DNA of 64,000 nt from Salvelinus alpinus (Eukaryota; Chordata; Actinopteri; Salmoniformes; Salmonidae), in contig NC_092093.1 in assembly GCF_045679555.1 (NCBI RefSeq), positions 65,977,714 to 66,041,713 of the forward strand. The letters are read 5' to 3'. Positions 50,153-63,237 of this stretch are shown here, in pieces. Below the pieces are notes generated by a model. The model ran no database searches. It was not told where the DNA came from and was given only the letters and a program-made list of their open reading frames with translations. Position 1 is the stretch's first letter; each line of letters begins with the position of its first letter. The position numbers and the translations under genes were made by a program.

Positions 50153-51098
50153 CTCTCCTCCTTAGAGACACAAATCAGAGAAGACAAGAAATCCAATTGT
50201 CTTGTACAGATTTAGGATGATCGATATCAAAGGAACCGGTACGGTTTTTGTCGGTAATTATAGGGATTTTGGGGGATACAGTGTGGAGCCTCCAGACCTG
50301 TCTGGCATTCTCGCTTCGCATGCCCGGTAATGCACGCTCTGCTCTCCTCTAATATCACCCACGCGCTCTAGAGTGAGCAGCCTCCGGTCAAAACACAGTA
50401 AATTTACTAGCACTACGGGAGAGAGAGCTGGGGAAGATCCCGCCCCTCTGACCTTCTCCTCCAATGGCTTTTGAGGAGACGAGGAGAGAGGACGCGAGGA
50501 GCATGCAGTGAGTGGTATTTGGGGGTCCTCTGTAACAGCCTCATCTATCCCCCCCCCTGCCTACCTCTTTTCCCTCTCTCCCTCCTGCATCCATTCTAAG
50601 CCGTCAGGTGTAATTTAATATTTGCATAACCGTCACTTTATTTTAGAAGGAAGGCTTTCTTCACCTTTACTCAGCTGTGTCACTCTCTCCTCTCCTTCGC
50701 CAGGGACAAGCAGAACCTCACATGCAAATTCAGAGGCTTTCCGCTTTTGTTTTTGTTGAGTTTTTTTCTTTTACTAGGTGAGAGAGAGTGGGGGAATACT
50801 TCCTGGAGGCGTTCTCTGGAACTTGGTAGAACTTAATGTTCTAATTCCATGTTCCAGGAACACAGAACAGACAGTGATGTTTGGAGTTGTAACTCTGTCA
50901 TTGCAGGTTTCTGTGACACAATGGAACCTACTGGAGCTAAGTCTAGACCTCTGCTCACCACGTCAGCTCTGACAGAGACCACAAACTTTGCTTCTGATAA
51001 TGATGATGCAAAGATGCAGGGATGTGTTGCATCGGTGACGTCATATTTGAAATTGTACGGTACATCCAAACACACATTGAATAAACAGATATACAACT
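50153..51098. other. 5' UTR and promoter region of tnfrsf11a (presumed)
   Basis: Upstream of the tnfrsf11a start codon. 50260-50480 is richer in GC and CpG than the surroundings, which would suit a promoter. Polypyrimidine tracts at 50540-50590. No TATA box I would defend. Confidence 0.4.
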
Positions 51099-51499
51099 AC
51101 ATTGAACAGAAATGTAAACGCAACATGTAAAGTGTTGGTCCCATATTTCATGAGCTGAAATAAAAGAACCCCAAAAATGTTACATACGCACAAAAAGCTT
51201 ATTTCGCTCAAATTATTTTGACAAATTTGTTTACATCCCTGTTAGTGAGCATTTCTCCTTTGCCAAGATAATCCATCCACCTGACAGGACAATAAAAGGC
51301 CACTGTAAAATGTGCAGTTTTGTCACAACACAATGCCTCAGATATCTCAAGTTTTAAGGGAGCATGCAATTGGCATGCTGACTGCAGGAATGTCCACCAG
51401 AGCTGTTGCCAGAGAATAAACCGCCTCCAACGTCGTTTTAGAGAATTTGGCATTACGTCCAAGCGTTCTCACAAACGCTAGCCCACGACGTCACGCTTC

Positions 51500-53357
51500 C
51501 AGACAAACTAAACACCTTCTTTGCCCACTTTGAGGATAATACAGTCCCACCTTCGCGGCTCGCTAACAAAGACTGCGCCCCCCCTCTCCTTCTCTGTGGC
51601 TGACGTGAGTAAAAGATTTAAACGTGTTAACCCTCGGAAGGCTGCTGGCCCAGACGGCATCCCTAGCTGCGTCCTCAGAGCATGCGCAGACAAGTTGGCT
51701 GGTGTGTTTACAGACATATTCAATCACTCCCTATCCCAGTCTGTTCAATCACTCCCTATCCCCACATGCTTCAAGATGGCTACCATTGTTTCTGTACCCA
51801 AGAAGGCAAAGATAACAACTTCCCAGTAGCACTCACTTCTGTCATCATGAAGTGCTTTGAGAGGCTAGTCAAGGATTATATCACCGCCACCTTACCGGCC
51901 ACCCTAGACCCACTTTAGTTTGCGTACCGCCCCCCAACAGGTCCACAGATGACGCAATCGCCATCACACTGCACACTGCCCTATCCCACCTGGACATAAA
52001 ATAATACCTATGTAAGAATGTTGTTCATGGATTACAGCTCAGCATTCAACACCATAGTACCCTCCAAGCTCACCATCAAGCTAAAGGTCCTGGGTCTCAA
52101 CCTCGCCCTGTGCAACTGGGTCTTGGACTTACATTTACATTTACATTTAAGTCATTTAGCAGACGCTCTTATCCAGAGCGACTTACAAATTGACTTCCTG
52201 ATGGGCCATCCACACTTCGCGGCCCCACAAGGGTGTAGGCTCAGCCCTCTCCTGTACTCCCTGTTCACCCATGACTGCGTGGCCAAGCACGCCTCCAACT
52301 CAATCATCAGTAGTGGGCTTGATCACCAACAACGACGAGACAGCCTACAGAGAGGAGGTGAGGGCACTCGGAGTGTGGTGTCAGGAAAACAACCTCTCAC
52401 TCAACGTCAACAAAACAAAGGAAATTATTGTGGACTTCAGGAAACAGCAGAGGGAGCATCCTCCTTATCCACATCGAAGGAACAGCAGTGGAGAAGGTGG
52501 AAAGTGTTAAGTTCCTGGGCGTACACACCACTGACAAACTGAAATGGTCCACCCACACAGACAGTGTGGTTAAGAAGGCGCAACAGCGCCTCTTTAACCT
52601 CAGGAGGCTGAAGAAATTTGGCTTGTCACCCAAAACCCTGACAAACTTTTACAGATGCACAATCAAGAGCATCCTTTCGGGCTGTATCACAGCCTGGTAC
52701 GGCAACTGCACTGCCCTCAACTGCAAGGCTCTCCAGAGGGTGGCACAACGCATCACCGGGGGCAAACTACCTGCTCTCAATGACACCTACAGCACCCGAT
52801 GTCACAGGAAGGCCAAAAAGATCATCAAGGACAACAACCACCCGAGCCACTGCCTGTTCACACCGCTATCATCCAGAAGGTGAGGTCAGTACAGGTGCAT
52901 CAAAGCTGGGACCGAGAGATTGAAAAACAGCTTCTATCTCAAGGCCATCAGACTGCTAAACAGCAATCACTAACTCAGAAAGGCTGCTGCCTACATTGAG
53001 ACCCAATCACTGGACACTTTAATAAATGGATCACTAGTCACTTTAAACAATGCCACTTTAAATAATGCCACTTTAATAATGTTTACATATCTTACATTAC
53101 TCATATCACATGTATATACTGTATTTTATACCATCTATTGCACCTTGCCTATGCCCCTCGGCCATCGCTCTTCCATATACTTATATGTACATATTCTCAT
53201 TCACCCTTTTAGATTTGTGTGTATTAGGTAGTTGTTGGGGAATTGTTAGATTACTTGTTAGATATTACTGCACTGCCGGAACTAGAAGCACAAGCATTTC
53301 GCTACACTCACATTAACATCTGCTAAAAAAAATGTGATCATTTTTTAAAATTTGATT
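51500..53357 (+). mobile_element. LINE (L2/CR1-like), 5'-truncated, inserted in Tc1 family D
   Basis: Encodes RT text [37 protein letters not shown] and [19 protein letters not shown]. The segment that should carry the FADD active-site box between NSII and [10 protein letters not shown] is deleted. Downstream come [73 protein letters not shown] and the 3' end 'agaagcacaagcatttcgct' to an attttaaaatttgatttga tail. Several frame changes; an unrelated short repeat sits at 52131-52190. Family name not certain (RSg-1-like possible). Confidence 0.82.
52131..52190. repeat. 'catttagcagacgctcttat' fish repeat inside the LINE
   Basis: The (ttacat)n lead followed by aagtcatttagcagacgctc, ttatccagagcgacttacaa is a very common teleost repeat core. 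A reverse copy is at 60655-60705. It interrupts the LINE reading frame. Confidence 0.7.
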
Positions 53358-54104
53358 TGAGGACCTCCACATCCGGCTTCTTCACCAGCAGGATTGTCTG
53401 AGACCAGTCCCCTGGACAGCTGATGAAACGGTGGGTTTGCGCACCCAAATCATTTCTGCATACTGTGAGAAACCGTCTCAGGGAATCTCATCTGCGTGCT
53501 CGTTGTCTTCACCAGGGTCTTGACCTGACTGCAGTTCGGCATCATAACCGACTTCAGTGGGAAAATGATCACCTTCGATGGCCACTGGCAGGATGGAGAG
53601 GTGTGCTTTTCACGGATAAATCCCGGTTTCAACTGTACCGGCATATGGCAGGCGTCTTGTGGGCGAGCGGTTTGCTGATGTCAACGTTGTGAACAGAGTG
53701 CCCCATGGTGGTGGTGGGGTTATGGTATGGGCAGACATAAGCTACGGACAACGATCACAATTGCATTCTATCGATGGCAATTTGAATGCACAGAGATACC
53801 GTGAGGAGATCCTGAGGCCCATTGTCGTGCCATTCATCCACTTCCATCACCTCATTTTTCAGCATGATAATTCACAGCCCCATGTCGCAAGGATCTGTAA
53901 ACAATTGCTGGAAGCTGAAAATGTCCCAGTTCTTTCATGGCCTGTATACTCACCAGACATATCACCCATTTAGCATGTTTGCGATGCTCTGGATCGACAT
54001 GTACGACAGCGTGTTCCAGTTCCCGCCAATATCCATCAACTTCGCACAGCCATTGAAGAGGAGTGGGACAACATTCCAACCAACAGCCTGATCAACTCAG
54101 GTAA

Positions 54105-55284
54105 GGGTGCTCTCGAGTGGCTAGATGTTCTTTACCATTCAGCCATATGATTTGCCACCAATGCTCCTTATTAGACACATTACTGCACTCTATACTCTGT
54201 AAACTGGTCATCTCTGTATACCCGTCGCAAAACCCACTTTTTGATGCTTATTTATAAAACCCTCTTAGGCCTCACTCCCCCCTATCTGAGATACCTACTG
54301 CAGCCCTCATCATCCACCCGTTCTTGTCACACCCTGATCAGTTTCACTTTTCCTCGTTATTGTCTCCACCCCTTCCAGGTGTCGCTTGTTTTCCCCAGTG
54401 TATTTATCCCTGTGTGTCCTGTCTCTCTGTGCCAGTTCGTCTTGTATGTTTCCAAGTCAATCAGTGGTTTCCCGTTCTCCTGATTTTTGCATTCTCCTTT
54501 TTCTAGTCCTCCCGGTTTTGACCCTTGCCTGTTTCTGGACTTTGTACCCGCCTGCCTGACCATTCTGCCTGCCTTGACCACGAGCCTGTCTGCCACTCTG
54601 TACCTCCTGGACTCTGATCTGGTTTTGACCTTTTTGCCTGTCCACGACCATTCTCTTGCCTACCCCTTTGGATTAATAAACATTGTAAGACTCCAAGCAT
54701 CTGCCTCCTGTGTCTGCATTTGGGTCTCGCCTTGTGCCTTGATAGTTCTGCCAGTCACATTCTGTAAAAGGTTTCCAAAGCACACATATCCCTGCGGTGC
54801 TCGTCTTTTCAGTTCACTGCAGCTAGCGACTTGAACGAGCTGCAACAAACAATCAAACTGGACAGTTTTATCCCAATCTCTTTATTCAAAGACTCATTCA
54901 TGGACACTCTTACTGACAGTTGTGGCTGCTTTGCGTGATGTATTGTTGTCTCTACCTTCTTCCCGTTTGTGCTGTTGTCTGTGCCCAATAATGTTTGTAC
55001 CATGTTTTGTGCTGCTACCATGTTGTTGTCATGTTGTGTTGCTACCATGCTGTATTGTCATGTGTTGCTGCGATGCTGTGTTGTTGTCTTAGGTCTCTCT
55101 TTATGTAGTGTTGTGGTGTCTCTCTTGTCGTGATGTGTTTTGTCCTATATTTTTATTTTATTTATTTGTATTTTTAATCCCAGCCCCCGTCCCAGCAGGA
55201 GGCCTTTTGTCTTTTGGTAGCCGTCATTGTAAATAAGAATTTGTTCTTAACTGATTTGCCTAGTTAAATATAAATAAATAAACT
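54105..55284 (+). mobile_element. LINE 3'-tail fragment inserted in Tc1 family D
   Basis: Text 'cctcttaggcctcactcccc', 'acactcttactgacagttgt', 'ggcttttgtcttttggtag'-type and the end 'aaataagaatttgttcttaa', 'ctgatttgcctagttaaata' belongs to a frequent salmonid LINE tail. A solo LTR splits it at 54325-54744. Confidence 0.75.
54325..54744 (+). mobile_element. Solo LTR (gypsy-type, fossil), nested in the LINE tail
   Basis: A 420-bp block starts TGTCACACCCTGATC, includes 'ttggattaataaacattg' as a poly(A)-signal region, and is flanked by a perfect 5-bp duplication, gttct (54320-54324 and 54745-54749). A different LTR family from 8941-9296 but with the same kind of TGTCAC start. No internal region remains. 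It is the youngest of the three nested insertions here. Confidence 0.82.
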
Positions 55285-55478
55285 CTATGCAAATGGTGGT
55301 CATACCAGATACTGACTGGTTTTAAGGTATTTGTGACCAACACATGCATATCTATATTCCCAGTTGTGAAATCCATATATTAATGAATTTATTTCAATTG
55401 ACTGATTTCCTTATTTGAACTGTAACTCAGTAAAATCTTTGAAATTGTTGCCTGTTGCATTTATTTTGGTTCAGTGTA

Positions 55479-56907
<1,429 letters not shown>

Positions 56908-57670
56908 TACTGAACAAAAAGATAAACACAACATGCAACAATTTCAAAGATTTTGCTGAGTTACAGTTCATATCAGGTAATCAGTCAATAGAAATAAATG
57001 AATTGGGCTCTAATCTATGGATTTTACATGACTGGACAGGGGCGCAGCCATCGGTGGGCCCACCCATTTCAGGGGCCAGGTCCACCAACTGGGGAGCCAG
57101 GCACAGCCAATCAGAATGAGTTTTTCCCCAAAAAAGGGCTTTACTGCAGACAGAAATACTCCTCGGCACCCTCCCTTCTCTGACAATCCCGCAGGTGAAG
57201 AAGCCGGATGTGGCGGTCCTGGGCTGGTTACACGCGGTCTGCGGTTGTGAGGCCGGTTGGACGTACTACCAAATTCTCTAAAACAACGTTGGAGGCGGCT
57301 TATGGTAATTAACAAATTCTCTGGCAACAGCTCTGGCAATTGCACACTCCCACAAAACTTGACACATCTGTGGTATTGTGTTGCATGACTGCACATTTTA
57401 GAGCTGCCTTGTATTATCCCCAGCACAAGGTGTACCTGTGTAACGTTCATGCTGTTTAATCAGCTTCTTGATATGCCACACCTGTCAGGAGGATGGATTA
57501 TCTTGACAAAAGGATCAAATTCTCACTAACAGGGATGTAAACAAATGTGTGCACAAAATTTGAGAGAAATTAGCTTTTTGTGCGTATGGAACATTTCTGG
57601 GATCTTTAATTTCAGCTCATGAAACATGGGACCAACACTTTACATGTTGCATTTATATTTTTGTTCAGTG
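56908..57670 (-). mobile_element. Tc1-like family D, internally deleted non-autonomous copy (763 bp)
   Basis: Both family D ends are present (tactgaacaaaaagataaac at the left, tatttttgttcagtg at the right) with TA at 56906-56907 and 57671-57672. Only 5' transposase codons remain on the minus strand (around 57180-57330, including the 'aagaagccggatgtgg' and 'aacaacgttggaggcggc' blocks). About half of the normal element is missing, and a foreign-looking 'gggcgcagccatcggtgggc' segment fills part of the gap. Confidence 0.85.
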
Positions 57671-57672
57671 TA

Positions 57673-58168
57673 CTATTATTATGCTCCATGTTCCATTCCT
57701 ACCCATGCAGTAGTGTCCTAAAATATATACATTATTTGTCCACCTGGTGAGTAATCAGTAACAATGTTAAATATTAAAGTGAATATGCAAATTCTGTTCT
57801 TTGTGGAGGGGTGGGGACAGGGTGATATATTGACAGAACAGGGTGTAGCGTCACACATCACTCCCTACAGTACACTGTATACCGAAGCTAGGACTTGTAA
57901 TGGCTCTGAACCAGTCTACGGGCCAGCAACTCTGTCTGTCCCATCTACTGAACTTTGGAATCCTGGACAGACAAAGGGACATAACGCTCTTTGAAGTTAG
58001 AGTAGTAGCGGCTGTGTGTGTGGGGGGGTGACAGATGAGGGGGATTCTGTATATTTACCAAGGGCTTAGTTTTACTACTCTGAACACCTGCTGAAACTTT
58101 GAGCTGTGTATTATATGGCAATGGTGGATATTTTTACACACATGCACAATAACCATCAGAGACAGGTG
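57673..58168. other. Intergenic spacer
   Basis: No exon or familiar repeat recognised. Confidence 0.45.
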
Positions 58169-58170
58169 TA

Positions 58171-59320
58171 CAGTGCATACTTAAAGTAGTCAGGCCACTT
58201 GACTCTTTCCACATTTTGTTACATTACAGCCTTATTCTAAAATTGATTAAATTATTTCTATTTTCTCAACAATCTACACACAATATACTATAATGACAAA
58301 GCGAAAAAATACTTTTTGAAAGTTTGCAAAATGTATAAAAAAAATATTTTAAAAATTGCTTAAGTATTCAGACCCTTTGCTATGAGACTAAAAATTGAGC
58401 TCAGATGCATCCTGTTTCCATTGATCATCCTTGAGATGTTTCTACAACTTGGAGTCCACCTGTTGTAAATTCAGTTGGACATGACTTGGAAAGGCTCCAC
58501 AGTTGACAGTGCATGTCAGAGCAAAATCCAAGCCACGAGGTCGAAGGAATTGTCCGTAGAGCTCAGAGACAAGACTGTGTCGAGGCACAGATCTGGGGGG
58601 GGGAAGGGTACAAAAGACATTTCTGCAGCATTGAAGGTCCCCAGGAACACAGTGGCCTCCATCATTTATAAATGGAAGAAGTTTGGAACCACCAATACTC
58701 TTCTTAGAGCTTGCCACCCGGCTAAACTGAGCAATCAGGGAAGAAGGGCCTTGGTCAGGGAGGTGACCAAGAAACCAATGGTCACTCTGACACAGCTCCA
58801 GAGTTCCTCTGTGGAGATGGGAGAACCTTCCAGAAGGAAGTTTCTGAATGTCCTTGAGTGGCCCAGCCAGAGCCCGGACTTGAAGACTTGAGCCAGGACT
58901 TGAACCCTATCGAACATCTCTAGAGAGACCTGAAAATAGCTGTGCAGCGACGCTCCCCATCCAACCTGACAGAGCTTGAGAGCATCTGCAGAGAAGAATG
59001 GGAGAAACACCCCAAATACAGGTGTGCCAAGCATGTAGCGTCATACCCAAGAAGACTCAAGGCTGTAATTGCTGCCAAAGGTGCTTCAACAAAGTACTGA
59101 GTAAAGGGTCTGAATACTTATGTAAATGTGATATTTCTGTTTTTAATTGTTTATACATTTGTAAAAATTTTGAAAAACCTGTTTTTGCTTTGTCATTATT
59201 GGGTATTGTGTGTAGATTGTGGAGGGAAAAAAACCCTAATTGAATCCATTTTAGAATAAGGTTGTAACGTAACAAAATGTGGAAGAAGTCAAGGGGTCCG
59301 AATTCTTTCCAAATGAACTG
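58171..59320 (+). mobile_element. Tc1-like transposon, family B, copy 3, internally deleted
   Basis: Left CAGTGCATACTTAAAGTAGT and right 'ctttccaaatgaactg' with TA on both sides (58169-58170, 59321-59322). The transposase is readable at the N-terminus ([59 protein letters not shown]). It then jumps by a large deletion straight to [13 protein letters not shown] (about 58847), removing both catalytic Asp residues. The tail [20 protein letters not shown] onward is present. Confidence 0.9.
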
Positions 59321-59322
59321 TA

Positions 59323-60388
59323 TAAGTACACAATTGTTTATTTCGTCTTTTATTATTTCATGACACCAATTTCAAATGTACATAATAATATGGGTACAGT
59401 CCTTTTCATTTCAGTGTATCATACAGTTATTTACTTGTAGAGCATATCCCAAAGAGAAAATAACAAAACCCAAATCAGAACAGCCACTTTAGATAAGAAC
59501 CATCCGAGACACTGCAACACGCAGAGGCAGAACGAGACAGGGAAAGAAGGAAGGAAGGAGGCATGGAGCGAGACAGGGAAAGAAGGAAGGAAGGAGGCAT
59601 GGAGCGAGGGAATCAGCGTTCTTCATCTTCACATTTCCAACATAAACAAACAAAGCCAATGAATGGTAGTGATGATGATCATGTACATCATATATAATAA
59701 GACGACTCTGAATCAAAATACACACAATAAAGAGAAAAGAATGATAAAGTGATGTGCACATTTCTTTGGAGGAATAAAGTCTTAAGAGATAAATAAGTTA
59801 TAAAATAGAGACTATCAAAACAACAAAGAGAGAGACGTGACGAAATAAAGGCAGGCGATTTTGACTTCAAGTAGGCGATTCCCCAGAGCCATGAACATAC
59901 AGACGTCAGTTAGTAAGCTAGTCCTCTCCATGTTGACACCAAAAGGTTCCGGAACAATCACATTCTGACATAGAACCCCACTAACATTCTAGATAGACTG
60001 GACTGCAACATTCATAAAGCTTTTGGTGCCGACATGGCGCAAGATAAAATTCTAAATCAAACCCAATTAGGTGCATCTCAATAGTCTATAATGACTTCCT
60101 CTACTCATCTCCTCTCCTTGAGACGAGGAAGTCACTTCAGAGTATTGATATACACCCTGGACCCTGATCGAATACTTCAAAGCGCACCCCTCCTTCCTCC
60201 CTTCCTAGGGCTAAGCCAGATAGCTCTCCCCTTTCGAGTCACAGAGGAGTGAAGGATGCATCTAGAAGGTATTCGAACAGAGACCCTGACCTGGCCTATC
60301 ACTGGTGGCTGGGCCAGCGCTCCCGGACACTGGAGGCTCATGGGATATGTAGTGCGCTGGGGCCCCAGGCAGCCGGCGGAAGGATAGA
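59323..60388 (-). other. Presumed 3' UTR of relch
   Basis: Follows the relch stop codon on the minus strand without other genes or large repeats. A possible poly(A) signal (AATAAA on the minus strand) is at 59349-59354, just inside the Tc1 boundary. Contains a duplicated segment of about 43 bp at 59530-59615 ('gagacagggaaagaaggaag'). Confidence 0.4.
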
Positions 60389-63237
60389 TCATTTCTTCCT
60401 CTGGAAGACGTTGGCCAGCATGGCACCGGACGTGGTCAGCTGACCCATCTTACTCAGGAACTTGGTTTTAGCGTCTTCACCAACCAGACTAGCAGCAATG
60501 GACACAGAGCTACAGGAACAGAAACACAATGAACACGTTGGCCAGCATGTCTTCTCCTACTAGCACAGAGTTTGCTGATTACTACTTTGAGGGAAAATGT
60601 ACTTACTACGACTGATATGTGGTTGTCCCACCTAGCTATCCTAAGATGAATGCACTACCTAAGTCATTCTGGATAAGAGCGTCTGCTAAATCACTAAAAT
60701 GTCAACGTGTACATTTATTATAGAGCTTGGACATAGCATCATCCTCACACAGAGAGCTACAGTTTATTAGGTACACCCATCTAGTACTGGGTCGGAACCC
60801 CTTTTGCCTCCAGAACAGCCTGAATTCTTCAGAGCATGGATTCTATGTTCAGACATGCTGTGGCTTTCAAACGTTGCTCAATTGGTATGAAGGGACCTGA
60901 CGTGTGTCAGGAAAACATTCCATACACCAGTACACCACCGCCAGCAGCCTGTACCGTTGACACCAGGCAGGATGGGGCCATGGACTCATGCTGCTTACGC
61001 CAAATCCTTACTCTGCCATCAGCATGACACAACCGGGATTTGTCGTACCGGGTATTGTTTTTCCACTCCTCAATTGTCCAGTGTTGGTGATCGTGTGCCC
61101 ACTGGAATGGCTTCTTCTGGTTTGTAGCTGATAGTGAAACCTGGTGTGGTCGTCTGCTTCAATAGCCCATCCGTCACAAGGGCCCACAAGTTGTGCTTTC
61201 CCGAGATGCCGTTCTGCACACCACTGTCTGTTTGTGGCCCACCTGTTAGCTTGCACTATTCTTGCCACTCTCCTTCAACGAGCTGTTTTCACCCACAGGA
61301 CAGCCGCTGACTGGATGTTTCTTGTTTGTTGTACCATTCCAAGGAAAACCCTAGACACTGTTGTGCGTGAAAAGCCCAGGAAGCCACTCAGTCGCTTAGG
61401 TCACTTGTTTTGCCCATTCTAACGTTCAATCGAACAGTAACTGAATGTCTCGATGCCTGTCTGCTTGCTTTATAGAACAAGCCACGTGACCATTTTTGTG
61501 AACCGGGTGAACTAATAAGTACCTAATAAACTGTCCAGAGTGTATATATGGGTTATATTGGGCCTCCTGAATGGCGCAGTGGTCTAAGGCACTGCATCGC
61601 AGTGTTAGCTGTGCCATTAGAGATTCTGGGTTCGAGTTCAGGCTCTGTCACAGCCAGCCACGAACGGGAGACCCATGGGGCGGCGCACAATTGTCCCAGC
61701 GTCAATTGGATACCAAAAAATTGTGGATAAAAATAAATAAAAATAATATATATATAACAATGGGATATATTATATAGCCTATAGAATGGCACATACTGTA
61801 TCTTATATAGCCTGGACACAAAGAATCAGTATACTATCACTCATCCAGAATGTTTTCCCTATAAACTCTACAATCTTTCTCTCCTTAAACATACAGTTCA
61901 GAGTGATTGACAGTGTGTTGTTAACTGTCAAATGCTCATTTGTTTGCTTTGTTCTGCTCTTGTTTCAGTCTCTCCGTCCATATATTTGGACAGGTAAATG
62001 GAAAAGCTTTTTCCTAAGCGTTAACAGTAACAGTCTCTACTGACTGACAGTTAGGAGAGTTCCTCTTTTTCCCTCTCTGCCTAAATCTGGTTGAACAACA
62101 GCAGATAAAGAACTGTAGGGGAACAACTGTTCAACTAAATATGGCCAATAGTCAAATGAAAGTTATGTAAAATGCTGGAGTTGAGTGCCGTAGTGTAGTA
62201 ACATGGTTGTTGATAGATGCTTTGAGTCTAAAACAGAACCATCTCGTCTCTAACACTGTGCATGATGATGCTGAGAGATTCTAAAGTTAGAATTAAACAT
62301 GATGATTAAACCAACAACCTCAAAACAAGACTCAATATGACATTGGGGTGTGTGACTGTGTTGCTAAGCTACAGCCTCAGAGTTTAAGAGTTCAGAGGGT
62401 ACACGTGTGAGCACATACACGGTTCTGTTTTTAATGAGGCAGAAACACATGTTCACAAGACAGCCACACTATGGGCTGTGGTCCAACAGTCTTTAATAAG
62501 TGATTTCCTCGACTCCCTAACCTCCCCCTCCCACCCACACTATGGCTGAGTCCCAATGCTCTCCTCCCCCTAGCCTCCCTTCCTCACCACTGTCCTGAAT
62601 CTAAAGGCTGCAGTTTCTCTACTGTTTATGCAGCTAGGCTTCCAGAGGGTCATATGACTGTGACCCAACAAGTCAACAGCACTCATGGTGTGGGATGAAA
62701 ACCAGCGGATAAAGACTAGGAGAGTTTGTAGAGTTTTGTGTTTTGTGTTTTGTGTGTGTGTGTGTATTTTGAATGCTCCGACATAGCAAACAGACATAGC
62801 ACACAGATACATCACACAGACACAGCACACAGGACTGTGATTGTGTACTGATTTACTGGTGTGCGTTAGTACTCACCCCTCTGCCTGTCCGATCCCTCTG
62901 TTTTCTACCTTTATCTCCCCCTCCTTGATCATGGAGCTCAGGATCACCTGCAACAGGACAGGAGACACACACAGTGGAAAAGATACCAGTTAGACTGCTG
63001 TGCTGTGGAAAGTACGCCTGGTGAGTCTCCCTCCTGGAGACAACATCACGCTGTGTGGAAAGTGGTCTGGGAATCAGCTGGTCTTTAACTGGCATGGGAA
63101 ACAGGTCATTTGATGTGGTTTGGGAGAGCTACCGTGTGTGTGTGTGTGTGTGTGTACCTCGTGTTCAGGAGATAGCTGTTCCATGTCGGTCCTCAGACAC
63201 CTCAGGCCAGGCAGGAAGTGATTCACCATCAGCTCCT
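60389..63237 (-). CDS. relch: RELCH (KIAA1468) C-terminal exons, partial
   Basis: Three in-phase coding exons: 63158-63237, 62877-62947, 60389-60509 (stop 60389-60391). They encode EELMVNHFLPGLRCLRTDM, EQLSPEHEVILSSMIKEGE, IKVENRGIGQAEGSVSIAAS and LTTSGAMLANVFQRKK. The end matches what I remember of the RELCH C-terminus, and its place upstream of tnfrsf11a in the same orientation fits human RELCH-TNFRSF11A synteny. Known: RELCH is a LisH/HEAT-repeat, RAB11-binding protein that promotes OSBP-dependent cholesterol transfer from recycling endosomes to the trans-Golgi network. The LisH and HEAT regions lie beyond the right edge. The intron between the last two exons carries a Tc1-superfamily remnant and a SINE. 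Identification rests on a short tail plus synteny. Confidence 0.75.
60655..60705. repeat. Reverse copy of the 'cagacgctcttatcc' fish repeat
   Basis: 'agtcattctggataagagcg' followed by tctgctaaatcactaaaatg is the reverse complement of the core at 52131-52190. It lies in the last relch intron. Confidence 0.65.
60760..61542 (-). mobile_element. Tc1/mariner-superfamily element, family F, truncated
   Basis: Ends CAGTTTATTAGGTACACC (60760, after TA) and gtacctaataaactgtccag + agtg (61542, before TA 61543-61544). The minus strand carries decayed transposase text: MARIVQANRWATNRQWCAER, EEWKNNTRYDKSRLCHADGR, VRIWRKQHESMAPSC. The 3' part of the element is missing or rearranged at the left. A widespread fish repeat; no intact frame. 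Confidence 0.75.
61558..61740 (+). mobile_element. tRNA-derived SINE, 3'-shortened
   Basis: Starts ggcctcctgaatggcgcagt, ggtctaaggcactgcatcgc; A box tggcgcagtggtctaagg and B box gggttcgagttc are well placed for a tRNA (Leu-like) head. The body 'gacccatggggcggcgcaca' leads to 'caattggataccaaaaaatt' and an A-rich tail. A familiar salmonid SINE (SlmI-like is my best guess) with its middle deleted. Confidence 0.8.
61745..62876. other. relch intron sequence
   Basis: A short gtttt/GT tract at 62735-62766; no exon or familiar repeat recognised. Confidence 0.45.

Larger units (their letters stand above)
51350..54104 (+). pseudogene. Tc1-like transposase, family D, split by a LINE
   Basis: The N-terminal part (PQISQVLREHAIGMLTAGMS) lies before the LINE. 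The rest, from RTSTSGFFTSRIV-type text at 53360 to PTNSLINS at about 54100, lies after it. Catalytic blocks FTDKSRFQL (DK for DE), HDNSQPHV and YSPDISPI*HV, where a stop codon stands at the expected Glu (cccatttagcatg at about 53965-53977). Inactive. Confidence 0.8.
51100..55476 (+). mobile_element. Tc1-like transposon, family D, interrupted twice
   Basis: Left end cattgaacagaaatgtaaac at 51100 after TA (51098-51099); right end ttttggttcagtg at 55476 before TA (55477-55478). These are the 'cactgaacaaaaatataaac' TIRs of a common salmonid Tc1. Body pieces: 51100-51498, 53358-54104, 55285-55476. Between them are a LINE (about 51500-53357) and a LINE tail (about 54105-55284) carrying a solo LTR. 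Transposase text in the middle piece includes RLRESHLRARCLHQGLDLTA, LFTDKSRFQLY (first Asp), VNRVPHGGGGVMVWADI and FQHDNSQPHVAR (second Asp). Confidence 0.88.

Noticed and set aside
50258-50464. 68-codon minus-strand frame upstream of tnfrsf11a
   Set aside because: No family resemblance; it lies in the presumed GC-richer promoter region.
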